Shown here: positions 44,270 to 45,515 of the stretch, one piece after another
Numbering within the stretch: the first letter of the stretch is position 1
How the letters are laid out: each line of letters begins with the position of its first letter
Source of the DNA: Candidatus Liminaster caballi
Lineage (GTDB): Bacteria; Bacteroidota; Bacteroidia; Bacteroidales; UBA3663
Direction: 5' to 3'
DNA: 45,515 nt
NCBI GenBank assembly: GCA_018065085.1
Contig: JAGHUA010000042.1
Location: 1 to 45,515, forward strand
The notes under the pieces: model-generated
The model's input: only the letters and a program-made list of their open reading frames with translations
Databases searched by the model: none
What the model was told of the DNA's origin: nothing
Made by a program: the position numbers and the translations under genes

Positions 44270-44277
44270 TATCTTTG
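44270..44277 (+). promoter_or_regulatory. -7 element of the DUF1232 operon
   Basis: TATCTTTG followed by CACCC on the plus strand, 41 bp before the ATG at 44318. No TTTG at the standard -33 spacing. Confidence 0.55.
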
Positions 44278-44317
44278 CACCCGACAATCAAATTATAAAA
44301 TCATTAAGTCAATTTGT

Positions 44318-44743
44318 ATGGGAAATGATATTATCGACACAATCTCACGTTTCTTCAAGAACGTTGATTACGACCGTTTAATGCACAATGGGGAGAATTT
44401 CTTAGGCATGATTAAGAAGTACTCTGTAAATGGCAGTAGGGAAACTACAAGAGTTATGCTGGAACTCTATTACGTGATGATGAGCGAACAGACCTCTAAG
44501 TTCAACAAGATGATTATCGGAGCAGCTTTTGCTTACCAGTTCCTGCCAAATGATTTTTTGCCAAAAGATGAATATGGCATCTTTGGAGCAGTGGATAATA
44601 TCGCGGCTCTCTATATAGCTTATAAGCGCGTCAAGAAGTGTGTCACACCTGAGATTAATCAGAAGGTGGATGACACCATCGCAAATTGGACAAAATCAAT
44701 TAATGAATTCACAATATTAAAACCAGAAGACCAACGTGTCTAA
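44318..44743 (+). CDS. YkvA/DUF1232 family protein
   Basis: Protein of 141 residues. The C-terminal half contains the DUF1232 core GAAFAYQFLPNDFLPKDEYG followed by GAVDNIAALYIAYKRVK, matching the family pattern of an amphipathic helix, a P.D..P turn and a DD/DN helix. The N-terminal half (about 1-65) is helical and unmatched. DUF1232 proteins are often membrane-associated; their function is unknown. It is the first gene of a plus-strand group; the zinc-binding gene follows after 16 bp. The A/T-richer codon use differs from the core genes. Confidence 0.8.
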   Translation: MGNDIIDTISRFFKNVDYDRLMHNGENFLGMIKKYSVNGSRETTRVMLELYYVMMSEQTSKFNKMIIGAAFAYQFLPNDFLPKDEYGIFGAVDNIAALYIAYKRVKKCVTPEINQKVDDTIANWTKSINEFTILKPEDQRV

Positions 44744-44759
44744 CTAAATACTCAAAACT

Positions 44760-45269
44760 ATGGGATTCTCAGGAACATTTACTAGAAAGGTGAGCCCTCG
44801 CGCTCATAGCCTTGTAATGTATTCTTTCACTCTGAAGTGTACTAATCTCTTTCAGGATGAAAAAGTTGATATTGGCTTCTTTCCAAGCAATGGCGATCAG
44901 CCTTGGTTCTGGAGAGGTGTTACACTAAAAGCTGGTAAGCGATATGATTTTGACTATGATACAGAAAGTATTGAGTGGAACAATCATGATCGTATTGCCA
45001 TATTGGATAGTAACGGTAATCCTATACCCAAATACACTTGGGAACTAAGTTTAAGAGAATACGGACCAGGTGAATGTCCTCAGTGTCATGGAACTAAACG
45101 TTGCCGCGCTTGTAATGGCGAAGGATTTATCTATCCAAATGGGGAAATCTGGAATGCCAAAATGTGCCCAACTTGTGGCGGTACTGGAACATGTCAGGAA
45201 TGTGATGTTCCAACAAGAGGCCCAGGCGGTTTAGGTGGTGGTCCTCGTGGCTTCGGTAACGGCTATTAA
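44760..45269 (+). CDS. Unrecognised N-terminal domain joined to a DnaJ-like zinc-binding region
   Basis: Protein of 169 residues. Residues 1-95 are a beta-rich domain not recognised, opening MGFSGTFT and containing YSFTLKCTNLF and WRGVTLKAGKRYDFDYD. Residues 106-148 hold eight cysteines in four CxxC pairs (C106/109, C115/118, C136/139, C145/148) with the glycine pattern CPQCHGTKRCRACNGEG and CPTCGGTGTCQEC, resembling the DnaJ cysteine-rich region that binds two zinc ions. The tail (153-169) is Gly-rich. There is no J domain and no signal peptide. The next gene repeats the N-terminal domain without (so far) the zinc region. Confidence 0.75.
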   Translation: MGFSGTFTRKVSPRAHSLVMYSFTLKCTNLFQDEKVDIGFFPSNGDQPWFWRGVTLKAGKRYDFDYDTESIEWNNHDRIAILDSNGNPIPKYTWELSLREYGPGECPQCHGTKRCRACNGEGFIYPNGEIWNAKMCPTCGGTGTCQECDVPTRGPGGLGGGPRGFGNGY

Positions 45270-45281
45270 TTTTTTAAAATT

Positions 45282-45515
45282 ATGGGATTTAAAGGGACAT
45301 TCACATGGATTAAGAGTCTTCGTCAGGGTGGAAGAAAAGCAATTTCTTTCACTCTGAAGAATACCAACCTTCTGCAAACTGCCACTTTTGACGCAGCTAT
45401 TGTGGATGGATCAAACATTGTGCCCACAAGGTATTTCCGTGGACAGAGACTTCGTGCAGGTGAGACGATGACATTTGACATAGAAAACGATGCTTGGGAT
45501 TGGGCACAAGGTGAT
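45282..45515 (+). CDS. Tandem paralogue of the preceding N-terminal domain (cut by window edge)
   Basis: An open frame starts at ATG 45282, 12 bp after the previous stop, and runs off the window after 78 codons. It begins MGFKGTFTWIKSLRQGGRKA and continues ISFTLKNTNLLQ, later YFRGQRLRAGETMTFDIEND. It matches the preceding protein at MGF.GTFT, SFTLK.TNL, RG..L.AG and FD, at nearly identical residue positions. The two genes are therefore a tandem duplication of the same domain. Whether this copy carries its own C-terminal zinc region cannot be seen. Confidence 0.78.
   Translation, partial: MGFKGTFTWIKSLRQGGRKAISFTLKNTNLLQTATFDAAIVDGSNIVPTRYFRGQRLRAGETMTFDIENDAWDWAQGD

Overview
The window looks like a chromosomal segment of a Bacteroidales bacterium, most likely Prevotellaceae (Prevotella/Segatella type). 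The evidence is the set of lineage-typical families (DUF349, DUF4301, DUF3127, TIGR03905/TSCPD, plug-less TonB-receptor-like barrels, many exported TPR proteins), ATP-type PEP carboxykinase, and repeated use of the Bacteroidetes promoter pattern (TTTG, 19-20 bp, TAnnTTTG). No ribosomal marker long enough for finer placement is present.

Layout. 1-430: a minus-strand stable RNA operon, tRNA-Ala(GGC), tRNA-Thr(GGT), tRNA-Gln(CTG) and 5S rRNA (running off the left edge), with its own promoter. 470-8,681: minus-strand housekeeping block: valS, a five-unit DUF349 protein, then DUF4301, nucleoside transporter and rsmE. 8,861-16,104: plus-strand block: a RelA-type (p)ppGpp synthetase with degenerate hydrolase domain, a lipoprotein, an 821-residue exported TPR protein and an outer-membrane barrel lacking a plug. 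16,117-16,627: an array of about twelve 41-42 bp hairpin units. 16,643-19,726: DUF1349 lipoprotein, pckA and the OB-fold-like DUF3127 protein (minus). 19,939-23,319: rsfS, ftsH, cdsA (plus). 23,368-30,220: two paralogous exported TPR proteins, gyrA with an acidic insertion, and a LysM/M23 peptidase (minus). 30,337-30,591: TSCPD protein (plus). 30,698-37,571: exported TPR protein, FadL/PorV-like barrel, guaA and a 730-residue TPR protein (minus). 37,702-42,658: ampG-like transporter, hrpB and rmuC, joined by ATGA overlaps (plus). 42,686-45,515: a more AT-rich accessory stretch: an unknown small protein, an XRE-type regulator with a DUF6922-like C-terminus, a second, inverted copy of the 41-42 bp hairpin array, and a YkvA/DUF1232 gene followed by two tandem paralogues of an unrecognised domain, the first carrying a DnaJ-like zinc-binding region.

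Most of the window is core metabolism and information processing. The most unusual content is the oriented hairpin-repeat family. Two arrays about 27 kb apart share the same entry half-unit, internal units and terminal cap. Their stems differ by paired substitutions, and the length differences between ordinary units fall in a hairpin loop. Second is the right-hand accessory locus, which I could not match to a described system and which is cut by the window edge. Third is the operon linking alarmone synthesis to a lipoprotein, a large TPR protein and a barrel. All functional names come from reading motifs by eye; no database search was possible.
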